From a virus: DNA of 27,344 nt. The notes under the pieces are model-generated. The model ran no database searches. It saw only the letters and a program-made list of their open reading frames with translations, and was not told where the DNA came from. The DNA lies in the IMG/VR virus record IMGVR_UViG_3300025655_000231, positions 1-27,344 of that record. The stretch is one strand, 5' to 3'. Position numbers and translations under genes: made by a program. Of the stretch, positions 12,903 through 20,793 are shown one piece after another. Position 1 is the stretch's first letter. The number at the start of each line of letters is the position of its first letter.

Positions 12903-15640
12903 TAAATTGGCTCCTTAATATCTTTATATAGATCGTTTTGAGGTGGCTGATCAGCGTTGGTCTTTGCCGAGGGGCTAAAGTCACTATTAAGTCCATTGGA
13001 CAACAGTACAGAAGCATCTAAGCTAAATAAGTCTTCCAAGTATTGTACTACGCTGAGCTTTAATCCAATTGGTGGAATTAAATCTTCTACGTTTTGTTGT
13101 GTTACATCAGTACCAGACTTACCTTTTTGAGATGCTGGGTTGAATACCCAAGTTCCTGCTAAAGTTGTTTCATAACTACCAATCGAAACACTGTCGGTTA
13201 CATTCTGAATAGCGTAATACCCAACGATACCAGGATCAAAAGTGTCCTTATCAATACCAAGTGGGTTCGCTGGTACAGTAAAGAAGCCACCCTTGAAAAA
13301 TACATTGTTACCAATTGTAGTAACATTAGCAGAATATCTGTACTTTAATAAGACCTCTGCTGAATCTACAAGGGAGTCAGCCCACAAAGCAGTTCTTAAA
13401 CCTGGAAAATCCTGAGCATTAAAACTAATACTTTTTAATAGACCTGAGTCTGCTCCAATTTTTATATGAGGAGCATTATACCTGATATCTTGTACCTCGT
13501 CAAATGGAGGAGTAATAGAAGATAAATTTCTTAAAAGATATGGACTTGTTGTAGGACTACTAATGCTTTTAAGTGGAGTATATAAAACAACTGTTCTTAA
13601 ATTATCTCTTGTAGCTGATTGGTCTGTTGTCTTTAACTTAGAGGAAAAAGTTTTTAATCTACTCTTTGAGTTTGTTTTATACACCTCTCTAAACAAGGCT
13701 ACATCTTTTTTATTTCCCGTCATCTTTGTTAAATAAAAGAAAGGTCTAATTGAACCTATGTTGTTTCTACCGAACAAAGAACTATTACTTTCATTACAAA
13801 TCTTTGGTACTAAGTCAGTCATAATATCATTTAAGAAGTCGCCAAAACTATAGATAATAACATTTTTTGATAAGTAATTTCTGTAATACCATTTTTGAAA
13901 TTCATCTACAGAGATTAATATATCACCTAAATTTAATGAGTAATCCTTTCCAAAGGCTTTTGTTCTTATATTACTGAATCCGATAAACGGAGCTTGATTA
14001 TCTTTAAAGTCTTTTTCTAAGTTCTCGTAGGCTGCTGCTACTAAAGCCCTTAAAGAAAAGAACCCAATATCACCAAAAGTCTTGTCTTTGTTAGATCTAT
14101 CCGCTCCAATAGGAGTATTCATGATAGAACCAATAGTTCTATCTAAAACATTTAATGCCTCATCTCCTGTCTTACCTTTAATTGTTTCAAAAACAATATT
14201 GTCTTTAAACTTTTCTGCCGATGAGATTGAAAAAGAAGTTGTCCCCAATAGTGTTGAATCTTTTGCTGTTTGACCTTCTTCTAAAAACATGTTTGTTTTT
14301 ATTTTAAATTTTCTAGTTTCACCTTCTTTTTCAGAACTGGCTTCAAAGTTAATTTTAAATAACTCTTTATTATTTCTGATAGTCTCAACAATGGTTTGTT
14401 TTACTAGTGGACCTAACTGCTCTTTTAGCTTATTAAGAGTTCTTCTTTGCTCTCTAAGTTTATTTTCTAATTCTTTTTTCTTAGATTCAATATTAATTTG
14501 GTTATTTTTATTTTGACTTGTACCAGTTACTCTTGCTGCCTGCTTTCTTCTTTCTGATTGAACTTTTAAAATTCTTAACTTGTTTTCTATTTCATTTGAA
14601 TTTTTTACAAGGTCTCTATAATCTCTTAATAATTTTTTAGTTGATTCGCCAGATGAGAAGTTACCAATTACAAAATCCCCTTTTGGTATTGATACATCAG
14701 AGTTTTTGTTAAACAAATCTTGATCTTGTTGAGTTGTATAAGATGTTGATAATCTAATAGAACCATCTTGCTCAAAATTAAATGTGTGTGATTTATATCT
14801 TAAAATGAATCTCTTCTTTTCTTTTAATAAAATCTGAGTTTGAATTTTTGGTGGAATAATGGTTGGGTCTGTAAACCTTGAAATACCATATCCATATTCT
14901 AAAACCAACTCTTCAAACTTTGGAGCTAAGAAAGCCATCACTTTAATAAAACTGAAGTCTTGTCCATCAATAATCTGTTTTCTTGTTAAAACATTAATAT
15001 TCTGAAAGAAGAAGTTAATGTCTACATTTACGCTGAGAATATTGCCCAACGCTGGAAACTTTCTATTGACGGTTACAGAGTTAATGCCTGCTCCATCGCC
15101 TCTAGCAAACTTACCACCTAGTATTTTAGTCTTTTCGTCTTTAGTGTGTGGATTATATTCATTTTCAGTAGAGAATGATTGGAAAGGGACAACTATCTCT
15201 CTCCATGGATCGTTTTCTTTCTTTCTATACCTGTAAATTAATTTTACATAAGGGGTCATCGCAGCTAGCTCTTCAGAACCAATATTAGACATAAACTTTA
15301 AATACTCTTCATGCTCTTTTAATAATCTTGGGTTTGCTGGCTTTCCCGGTGTAAAACCTTCTTCGAAATCCTGATGGTGGTCTGGATGGATACTAAAAAT
15401 TCTATTTCTTGTATTAGCTCTACCATTTATTATTTTTTTATAAACATCGTCTGGTAATCCAGGGACATTGCTTTTCTCAAAGTAATCGTCATATAAAATT
15501 CTAGCAAGAGCGCTCCGTGATGAATCTGTAGAACCTCTTTGAACTTGCGGAGTTAAAACTTCATTCAAAAAAGTTTGACGTGATAGACCACCAGGGACTA
15601 TTGGAAAAAATAATTGTAATGATCCTAAATCTACCGACAT
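12902..15640 (-). CDS. Large virion protein, probably baseplate, 912 aa
   Basis: The family is not recognised. The protein starts MSVDLGSLQLFFPIVPGG and contains beta-rich regions, an FFFQNINVLTRKQIIDGQDF segment near residue 220, and a highly charged helical stretch (about 345-415, with repeated lysine/glutamate/arginine and leucine) predicted as a coiled coil. There are no enzymatic motifs or membrane segments. It follows the gp53-like wedge gene within the tail block, so a baseplate hub, wedge or tail-fibre-network role is likely. The frame can be extended to TTG 15652, overlapping the previous stop, but ATG 15640 is preferred, although neither has a strong ribosome binding site; coupling to the preceding gene (TTATAATATG) is likely. 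A candidate internal sigma-70 promoter lies at 13475-13503. Confidence 0.65.
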   Translation of the reverse strand: MSVDLGSLQLFFPIVPGGLSRQTFLNEVLTPQVQRGSTDSSRSALARILYDDYFEKSNVPGLPDDVYKKIINGRANTRNRIFSIHPDHHQDFEEGFTPGKPANPRLLKEHEEYLKFMSNIGSEELAAMTPYVKLIYRYRKKENDPWREIVVPFQSFSTENEYNPHTKDEKTKILGGKFARGDGAGINSVTVNRKFPALGNILSVNVDINFFFQNINVLTRKQIIDGQDFSFIKVMAFLAPKFEELVLEYGYGISRFTDPTIIPPKIQTQILLKEKKRFILRYKSHTFNFEQDGSIRLSTSYTTQQDQDLFNKNSDVSIPKGDFVIGNFSSGESTKKLLRDYRDLVKNSNEIENKLRILKVQSERRKQAARVTGTSQNKNNQINIESKKKELENKLREQRRTLNKLKEQLGPLVKQTIVETIRNNKELFKINFEASSEKEGETRKFKIKTNMFLEEGQTAKDSTLLGTTSFSISSAEKFKDNIVFETIKGKTGDEALNVLDRTIGSIMNTPIGADRSNKDKTFGDIGFFSLRALVAAAYENLEKDFKDNQAPFIGFSNIRTKAFGKDYSLNLGDILISVDEFQKWYYRNYLSKNVIIYSFGDFLNDIMTDLVPKICNESNSSLFGRNNIGSIRPFFYLTKMTGNKKDVALFREVYKTNSKSRLKTFSSKLKTTDQSATRDNLRTVVLYTPLKSISSPTTSPYLLRNLSSITPPFDEVQDIRYNAPHIKIGADSGLLKSISFNAQDFPGLRTALWADSLVDSAEVLLKYRYSANVTTIGNNVFFKGGFFTVPANPLGIDKDTFDPGIVGYYAIQNVTDSVSIGSYETTLAGTWVFNPASQKGKSGTDVTQQNVEDLIPPIGLKLSVVQYLEDLFSLDASVLLSNGLNSDFSPSAKTNADQPPQNDLYKDIKEPI
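13475..13503 (-). promoter_or_regulatory. Possible internal sigma-70-like promoter
   Basis: On the minus strand TTGACG (13503-13498), 17 bp, TATAAT (13480-13475), inside the 912-residue gene. Only one base differs from consensus, but it is far from any gene start, so it may be a coding coincidence in AT-rich DNA. Confidence 0.25.
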
Positions 15641-15641
15641 A

Positions 15642-15986
15642 TTATAAACCAATTATACTTAATAGTTCGTCTAAAAATAATGGAACTAAGATTGTCTCTC
15701 CAAGTTCAACGTGTTGTTCTGTTGGCTTTTTATTAAACCAAGCAATTACCCACCAATACTCAGGGTTATTATAATACTTTGAAGACAGTTTGTAAAATCT
15801 ATCTCCCACTTTCCAAGTCACAGCAGCAGTTTCAATTAAGTCATATACCTGCTGATTTGGATAAAGTAACTGATTGACGCCAGTTTGTCTTATACCCTGC
15901 TCTCCATAGCGTCCTTTAAACGACTTACGGTAACCAGAAGTTGAGTTAATAAATTCTAATAAATTGTTGTATCTAGAAACAGCCAT
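15642..15986 (-). CDS. Baseplate wedge protein, T4 gp53-like with LysM-type end
   Basis: The 114-residue protein has the gp53/LysM-like ending: VTWKVGDRFYKLSSKYYNNPEYWWVIAWFN, then LGETILVPL. The pattern 'GD....LS.KYY..P.YWW.IA..N....L..G....P' is shared by T4 gp53 and phage tail protein X (LysM) proteins, which join wedge proteins in the baseplate. The N-terminal 50 residues are basic and specific to this group. It is shorter than T4 gp53 (196 aa). Start ATG 15986 overlaps the stop of the upstream gene (TAATG), and its own end runs right up to the next gene start, so the three genes are coupled. Confidence 0.75.
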   Translation of the reverse strand: MAVSRYNNLLEFINSTSGYRKSFKGRYGEQGIRQTGVNQLLYPNQQVYDLIETAAVTWKVGDRFYKLSSKYYNNPEYWWVIAWFNKKPTEQHVELGETILVPLFLDELLSIIGL

Positions 15987-16825
15987 TACTTAATAGCTCC
16001 TGTTATTTTACCTATATTTTTATTCTGCTCTGTCCCATTACCTGATGCGGTATCACCAGCGGCTCGTGAAGCGGAGGTACTTGTTGCTTGTGTGTTCGCA
16101 TCACCTTCTGACTGATTCTTAAAAAATGGTGAGCCTGATGAATCTAGAGTATAAGGGTATTGACCGTTCTCCACATCTAAGAACTCACCTCGCTCGTTAA
16201 AACCTGGAGTTCCTTCGTGTAAGACACTCATGTTGAAAGATACTTCGTAAGTTTTAACGTAGACAGCCCCATCTCCATTTCCAGAATCAATTAGAAAGAT
16301 ACCATTAGATTCCAGACCGTGAGTGATATTAATAGAGCCGTTAATATAACCAAGCAAACCTCTTGCTGGATTTGTGTAATCACAAATAAGATTTGCGAAT
16401 TTAACTCTGATTAATGGTGGAGAGTTAATGATTTTTGTTTTATCATTTTGTGTATTCAAATATGTTGGATATAAATTCTTTACTATTGTGTTAATGTCCG
16501 ACAAAATTTCTCTAGCGTGTTCTTCCTTAAAGGCAGGCATCATCAAACTAAATGATATTGCTCTTGATGTTCCCTGATAAACTGGGATTGGATCTACACG
16601 ACCAAATACATCAATAGTGTTAAACTTGGGACTAAAGCTATCTTGTAAGTTTTTCATGTAAGCTGGGAAAGTAAGACTTTCTCCAGTTGTAGGAAACTGA
16701 ATAAACACGTTAGCAAAAGGATATTTTAATCTAAGCTCTCTTTCTTCATTAGAAGAGTATTGAAGCTTTTGATCTTCCTGTAGCGTTTTCTTTAAAACTT
16801 TTAATGCGTCTGCGTTATTATGCAA
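15986..16825 (-). CDS. Tail tube-associated baseplate protein, 279 aa
   Basis: The protein has features of phage baseplate/tube proteins: YQGTSRAISFSLMMPAFKEEHA, LYPTYLN, SPPLIRVKFANLI, ARGLLGYINGSINITHGLESN and YEVSFNMSVLHEGTPGF. This series of short beta motifs ('LYP.Y', 'SPPL.RVKF.NLI', 'G...V.......G') recurs in phage and contractile-system proteins that form the inner tube start or baseplate cap, comparable in position to T4 gp48/gp54. The C-terminal 55 residues are low-complexity serine/threonine/asparagine and probably flexible. It starts with TTG at 16825, which has AGAGGA seven bases before it and no competing ATG. Assignment to gp48 versus gp54 is uncertain. Confidence 0.55.
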   Translation of the reverse strand: MHNNADALKVLKKTLQEDQKLQYSSNEERELRLKYPFANVFIQFPTTGESLTFPAYMKNLQDSFSPKFNTIDVFGRVDPIPVYQGTSRAISFSLMMPAFKEEHAREILSDINTIVKNLYPTYLNTQNDKTKIINSPPLIRVKFANLICDYTNPARGLLGYINGSINITHGLESNGIFLIDSGNGDGAVYVKTYEVSFNMSVLHEGTPGFNERGEFLDVENGQYPYTLDSSGSPFFKNQSEGDANTQATSTSASRAAGDTASGNGTEQNKNIGKITGAIK

Positions 16826-16837
16826 TTTATTATCCTC

Positions 16838-18475
16838 TTATTTAACGACTCCAGAGAGACCCATCGTTGCCATTACTTGTTTATAGGCAGCGATTTCTGC
16901 GGTGGTCATATTACCTCTGCCTTTCAAAGCAGCCATAATGGCGTTTGCTTGGACCGTCTGTCCATTTATTAATTGTTTCAACGTTTCAATCAACTGTGTT
17001 GTATTAATATTACCAGCTTTTGCTTCTACAGCAAAATTATCAATTGCTTTTGCGGCGGTATCAATTGAAGGAGTAAACTGATCTAATTTACCCAATAATC
17101 TACGCTGAGCTTCCTGAAAACCAAATTGTTTAATATCGGTTACAGATTGAGCTAGTTTTTCAACACCAATTGTGAACTTACCCATTAATTGTTCATTAGT
17201 AATTTGAGCTTTTTCTGATCTTTTTGTCATTTCTCTAGCCATACGAGCTTGATCTTCAGTGGTCATAGCCGCTAGGCTTGTAGTCCCTGTAACAAACTTT
17301 TGAATCTCTGCTGATTTATCTCTGTTTATTAAAGATCTAATTGTTGCCACATCTACGTTTAATGTACCAGCCAACTCTCTTAAAATAGCTCTCTGACCAA
17401 TATCGCTCATGCCGCGAATTCGATCACCGACTTGTCCGACTTGTTCAGCAATGTAACGCATTCTTTCAGGCTGGCTCATAAGGGTAGCTTGAACTGCGTC
17501 AAATGAACCACCTAAGTTTGAAAGAAGCATGTTGAGCTTACCACCAAACTCCATACCACCTTCAATGGTCTCAAACTGATCTGTTAATCTTGTTAAGTTT
17601 GATACATCAGTACCTAATCTACGAGCCACTTGTTGAAAAACTGTAAATTTTCTTAGAGCCTTGTCTGGGTCTAACTCTACAAAGAAGTCCCCAGCGGCAG
17701 CAGTGAAATCATTAAAGACTTTCTTTACTGGTTGTCCTGTATCTAAAGCAAACTTTTGTAGTCTTCTAGAAAATACATCTGTTTGAGCAGCAGTAAGCTG
17801 TAAACCAGTATCTAGCTGATTAATAAATCTAGTTGAAGTACTTATATCAATATTAAATTTTTTATTAACAGCGGCAATTCTTAGCAAAGCTTCTCTTTGC
17901 TGTGGGTATCCTCTAGATAATACGCCCGCTAAGTTGTCTTGGAAATCTTCAAACGCTGCGTTCAGAGTTTTGAAAGTAACATTATAGTTGCTAAGAGCAT
18001 CTTGCTGCCTTCTTAGTTCTAAAATAAACTTTCTACCATCAACACCACTACGATTTAAACTTATTCTATAATCTTCAATCCTAGTAACAGTACCGCTAAA
18101 AGCTTTCATAAGAACATTAGCTGTACTTCCAAGAGTTTTTAGGCTTGTGATTGTAAGATCTGAAAGTGAGCTAACTTGAGAAAGAGCTTTAGCATTTTCT
18201 AAAGTTGTTTCGGTTAAATCCTTTAAAGCGTTTTCAAAATCTGTAGCGCCACCAGTCATGGCGATAAATGTATTTGCTAAGTTTTTACCTTCGCCGGTTA
18301 AGCTTCCAAGAGATTTACTAGCGCCAGTTCTAGACTTTTGACCAGAAGAGATAGCTTCCTTTAGTCGCTTACCTTCGCCTGGGCTTAACGAACCTTTATT
18401 AACTTCACTAACAATATCACTAGAATTAATTCGTCCTGCTAAAGCATCAGCTAACAATTTTTCCGTAATTGGCAA
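16838..18475 (-). CDS. Tail tape measure protein candidate (T4 gp29-like position)
   Basis: The 545-residue protein is almost wholly helical in appearance, with alternating hydrophobic and charged residues, and lacks aromatic-rich beta segments; residues about 60-130 and 380-545 are alanine/threonine/lysine/glutamine-rich helices. It lies after the tube genes and gp26/gp51-like frames, where tape measure genes occur, and its length is near T4 gp29 (590 aa). There is no obvious transmembrane segment. The start is TTG at 18475, with AGAGGT nine bases upstream; no ATG lies close in frame. Function is inferred from position, size and helical nature rather than a diagnostic motif. Confidence 0.65.
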   Translation of the reverse strand: MPITEKLLADALAGRINSSDIVSEVNKGSLSPGEGKRLKEAISSGQKSRTGASKSLGSLTGEGKNLANTFIAMTGGATDFENALKDLTETTLENAKALSQVSSLSDLTITSLKTLGSTANVLMKAFSGTVTRIEDYRISLNRSGVDGRKFILELRRQQDALSNYNVTFKTLNAAFEDFQDNLAGVLSRGYPQQREALLRIAAVNKKFNIDISTSTRFINQLDTGLQLTAAQTDVFSRRLQKFALDTGQPVKKVFNDFTAAAGDFFVELDPDKALRKFTVFQQVARRLGTDVSNLTRLTDQFETIEGGMEFGGKLNMLLSNLGGSFDAVQATLMSQPERMRYIAEQVGQVGDRIRGMSDIGQRAILRELAGTLNVDVATIRSLINRDKSAEIQKFVTGTTSLAAMTTEDQARMAREMTKRSEKAQITNEQLMGKFTIGVEKLAQSVTDIKQFGFQEAQRRLLGKLDQFTPSIDTAAKAIDNFAVEAKAGNINTTQLIETLKQLINGQTVQANAIMAALKGRGNMTTAEIAAYKQVMATMGLSGVVK

Positions 18476-18500
18476 TGTATTTCACCTCTCTATAATTAGA

Positions 18501-18752
18501 TTAGTTATCAACTTTATTAGCATCAGTGTGATATTTCAAAAGTTTATCAAAAAACCAGTTTCTTAAATTAATTGGAAGAGAATAAGCTTCAGTGAAACTA
18601 AAGTTTGATTTAAATACCATTAAGAATATCTGTTCATAAACAGATTTAAAGTATTCACTCGACAAGCCAAAAAAAGTTTGCCCCGATCGGGACACCTCCT
18701 TTGTTGAGATGTCCACATTCTTTACATTCCTGCTGAAAAGTGAAATCAACAT
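18501..18752 (-). CDS. gp51-like baseplate assembly frame, start uncertain (possible frameshift product)
   Basis: The well-supported part runs from about 18668 down to 18501 and reads GLSSEYFKSVYEQIFLMVF, then FTEAYSLPINLRNWFFDKLLKY. 'F.....Y..I+.+.....FT..+.Y.LPI.LR.WF.+..' is typical of small T4-type baseplate hub assembly proteins. The first ATG in this frame (18752) lies well inside the preceding gene and has no ribosome binding site, so the N-terminal 28 residues read from there are probably not made. Possible true starts are TTG 18665 or GTG codons upstream, but the frame also joins smoothly to the preceding protein by a +1 shift at the run of seven T (18669-18675). The fused product would be about 341 aa. 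Confidence 0.55.
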   Translation of the reverse strand: MLISLFSRNVKNVDISTKEVSRSGQTFFGLSSEYFKSVYEQIFLMVFKSNFSFTEAYSLPINLRNWFFDKLLKYHTDANKVDN

Positions 18753-19527
18753 CGGGGCTAAAACTATTGTATTGTTTCTTTAAAAACTTTGAATCTTTAA
18801 GCAACATTGATTGTACAAATCCATTAATTGTATTTGGATTGTTGTTACCGTCCACAGATACAATCATTCTTCTGTGAAGCTCAACTGTTTCATTTGGTTG
18901 AATACCATGCTTCTTTTGTTGTTCTGCTGCTTTATTAATTTGTTTTAGATCGCCAGCAGTCATTATCTTGAACTCAACTTCTTTATTTGATAATGGTAAA
19001 GTTACACAAACAGTGTTATTCTCTGTAACTCTCTCTAAATCTATTTCAACAGAACCAAGATCAGATAAACTAATAGAACACTCTACATCTGAGAGGCATG
19101 TATTACAACCTATAACAAACTCGTACTCATTGCCGTATGAGTTCTTTCTAGCATTAATTAAAATGGCGTTTCTATCACCCGGTAATAAAGTAGTTGAATC
19201 AACTCTGTCTACGGTTACGCTTTCAATTAATCTGTCGAACATGACGCCAGCCTTAGCGTAAGCCTCGGAACTTAAAATATCTTCTTCTTTTGTAGTCATG
19301 TAGCGAACTTCAACGCTTTCTTTGTTATGCCATGGGTGATTTGGACTATAAAACATTCCCTTCGATGGTAGCTCAACAAAATCAGTTGGTACTTGATAGC
19401 CTGTGGCTGCTGGGACTGTTTGGGGAGCAGGTACTGGCTGCTGATTATCAAACTTTTCTTCCTGCTGCTTCATAAACTGTTCTAGAAGCTCAGGAGGGAT
19501 TTGAGTTCTTCCCTCATTGTTTCTCAT
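18655..19527 (-). CDS. Baseplate hub assembly protein, T4 gp26 type
   Basis: The 290-residue protein has the T4_baseplate family pattern: FVELPSKGMFYSPNHPW near residue 50, then VRYMTTKEEDIL, LLPGDRNAILINARKNSYG, and a cysteine pair C141-x2-C144 matched by C268-x2-C271 (CKECGH), which should bind zinc and close the fold. The first 45 residues are glutamine/proline-rich and probably unstructured. It is longer than T4 gp26 (208 aa). In T4 such proteins help build the baseplate hub. Its last 98 bases overlap the next frame, with a run of seven T just before the final four codons, so ribosomes may shift and make an extended form. The ATG follows AAGAGGTTTAA. Confidence 0.8.
   Translation of the reverse strand: MRNNEGRTQIPPELLEQFMKQQEEKFDNQQPVPAPQTVPAATGYQVPTDFVELPSKGMFYSPNHPWHNKESVEVRYMTTKEEDILSSEAYAKAGVMFDRLIESVTVDRVDSTTLLPGDRNAILINARKNSYGNEYEFVIGCNTCLSDVECSISLSDLGSVEIDLERVTENNTVCVTLPLSNKEVEFKIMTAGDLKQINKAAEQQKKHGIQPNETVELHRRMIVSVDGNNNPNTINGFVQSMLLKDSKFLKKQYNSFSPDVDFTFQQECKECGHLNKGGVPIGANFFWLVE
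18669..18702 (-). promoter_or_regulatory. Candidate translational frameshift signal
   Basis: In minus-strand order: AAAGGAGGTG (18702-18693), close to a perfect Shine-Dalgarno sequence, the palindrome CCCGATCGGG (18691-18682) and seven T (18675-18669). No start codon sits at the right distance from the Shine-Dalgarno-like sequence. A +1 slip of tRNA-Phe on the T run (TTT TTT T/GGC) would fuse the gp26-type frame to the gp51-like frame. Confidence 0.45.
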
Positions 19528-19536
19528 TTAAACCTC

Positions 19537-20181
19537 TTAAAATAAACCTTGACCAAGCTCTAACTTAGCCCAATCATATTGTACCGTAACATTAATATCT
19601 GTTAAGCCCTCATCTGAATAACTATTATCACTGAACTTAACAGAGGTAATCATACCATTATAAATTGTCCACGTTTCAAACGTAGTTCCATCTGGCTTTA
19701 AAGCAACAATCTTTAGATTACCTAATGCTCTTGTTAGGTTCTCTTTTGTTAGATTTCTTGTACCAAAAGCAGCGTCTCTGGCGGTGTCTAAAGGATTTGC
19801 GATAGCTGATAGTACACCAAGATTCTTTGATGTATTAACGTCGTCTGGGTAGTAGTAGGAGTGGGCTAATAGCTTAGCCATAACGTTACCACCAACAGAA
19901 CCTACTGTTTGACCATCATAAATCTCTCGTATTGTAAAACTAATTTGATCCCACTTAACTCTAACTGGATATCTGACCACATGATCTAATAAAACGTGTT
20001 CTACGGTTGATACTGTGTAAGATGGGCGATCAATACGACTAATATAAAAAGCTGGAATGTTATCAATTAAAGCTACGAAACGAAACTTCTGTTGAGCATA
20101 AACCTCTAGATCGTTTCTAAACAATTGTGATTGACCGTCAAAGACGGTATACTTTGCTATATTTCCAAGTGTTCCAGCCAT
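19537..20181 (-). CDS. Second tail tube-like protein (gp19 paralog), 214 aa
   Basis: The protein follows the gp19 pattern of the gene upstream: FRFVALIDNIPAFYISRIDRPS, then LLDHVVRYPVRVKWDQISFTI, and a C-terminal YSDEGLTDINVTVQYDWAKLE that parallels YSDEGLIELGLTISYDWAELE in its neighbour. It carries an extra segment of about 30 residues (near 115-145), so it is longer than T4 gp19 (163 aa). The tube fold is also used for tube initiator and terminator rings in contractile tails, so this copy could cap or start the tube rather than form its body. It begins 26 bases after its paralog and ends 9 bases before the gp26-type gene. Confidence 0.75.
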   Translation of the reverse strand: MAGTLGNIAKYTVFDGQSQLFRNDLEVYAQQKFRFVALIDNIPAFYISRIDRPSYTVSTVEHVLLDHVVRYPVRVKWDQISFTIREIYDGQTVGSVGGNVMAKLLAHSYYYPDDVNTSKNLGVLSAIANPLDTARDAAFGTRNLTKENLTRALGNLKIVALKPDGTTFETWTIYNGMITSVKFSDNSYSDEGLTDINVTVQYDWAKLELGQGLF

Positions 20182-20207
20182 ACTAATATAATTAGTTAGA
20201 CTTTAAA

Positions 20208-20753
20208 TTATTCAGTTGGACTAAAAGTCTCTAATTCAGCCCAATCGTAAGAAATGGTTAAGCCTAACTCGATCAAGCCCTCATCACTGTAGCTCATCTG
20301 GTTGTAAGTTACTGACTTGACCCAAACAGAGTTGAGTCTCCAAGTCTCAATTGTTTCACCAGCAGTGTTTAGTGTATCAATTGTAACCTGACCTAACTGA
20401 TCAATAAAGCTAGCTTTACCAACTGACTTTCTTAGGTAGTTGGGATCTGAAGGGGATGCGCTAAAGTCACCAGGGTAAACATAACCGGCATTTCTTACTA
20501 GAGCTAGCAATCTACTAGAGACATCAGGATCAATTGGATCTACTAGGTTAATGCTAATATCATTCCAAGTGACTCTGCCTGGGAACTTAAAATCGTGAAC
20601 CAAAAACTCATGCTTAGCCTCACCAACTGTTACTGTTGGTCTGTCTGTAGTCTTAACAACATAAGCTGGGATGCCTGCGATGTTAAGAATAAACTTATAT
20701 TTTCTTTTTGGTTCTGTTAGTGGGTTTGCCCAAACTGGAATTGCTGTAGCCAT
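20208..20753 (-). CDS. Tail tube protein, T4 gp19-like
   Basis: The 181-residue protein should polymerise into the inner tube through which DNA is ejected. Its length and motifs fit gp19: RKYKFILNIAGIPAYVVKTTDRP, HDFKFPGRVTWNDISINLVD, ETIETWRLNSVWVKSVTYNQ and YSDEGLIELGLTISYDWAELE. The gene directly follows the sheath gene, as in T4 and most contractile-tail phages. The ATG at 20753 has TTTAGGAGACAAAAAATAA before it, a good ribosome binding site, and a CTATTTA motif lies 22 bp upstream, consistent with strong late expression of an abundant protein. Confidence 0.88.
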   Translation of the reverse strand: MATAIPVWANPLTEPKRKYKFILNIAGIPAYVVKTTDRPTVTVGEAKHEFLVHDFKFPGRVTWNDISINLVDPIDPDVSSRLLALVRNAGYVYPGDFSASPSDPNYLRKSVGKASFIDQLGQVTIDTLNTAGETIETWRLNSVWVKSVTYNQMSYSDEGLIELGLTISYDWAELETFSPTE

Positions 20754-20774
20754 TTATTTTTTGTCTCCTAAACC

Positions 20775-20781
20775 TAAATAG
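20775..20781 (-). promoter_or_regulatory. Late-promoter-like motif (AAACTATTTAGG)
   Basis: CTATTTA on the minus strand between the sheath and tube genes, 22 bp upstream of the tube ATG. The eight bases AACTATTT are identical before the sheath and candidate holin genes. Confidence 0.45.
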
Positions 20782-20793
20782 TTTGTCCTTAAA

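Noticed and set aside
14082-15236. Hydrophobic plus-strand frames (14082-14273, 14289-14516, 15018-15236)
   Set aside because: They mirror the lysine/asparagine-rich coding of the large virion gene; hydrophobic antisense frames are expected from such AT-rich DNA.
15641-15652. TTG start of the large virion gene at 15652
   Set aside because: The extension is only four residues with no ribosome binding site; ATG 15640 is simpler.
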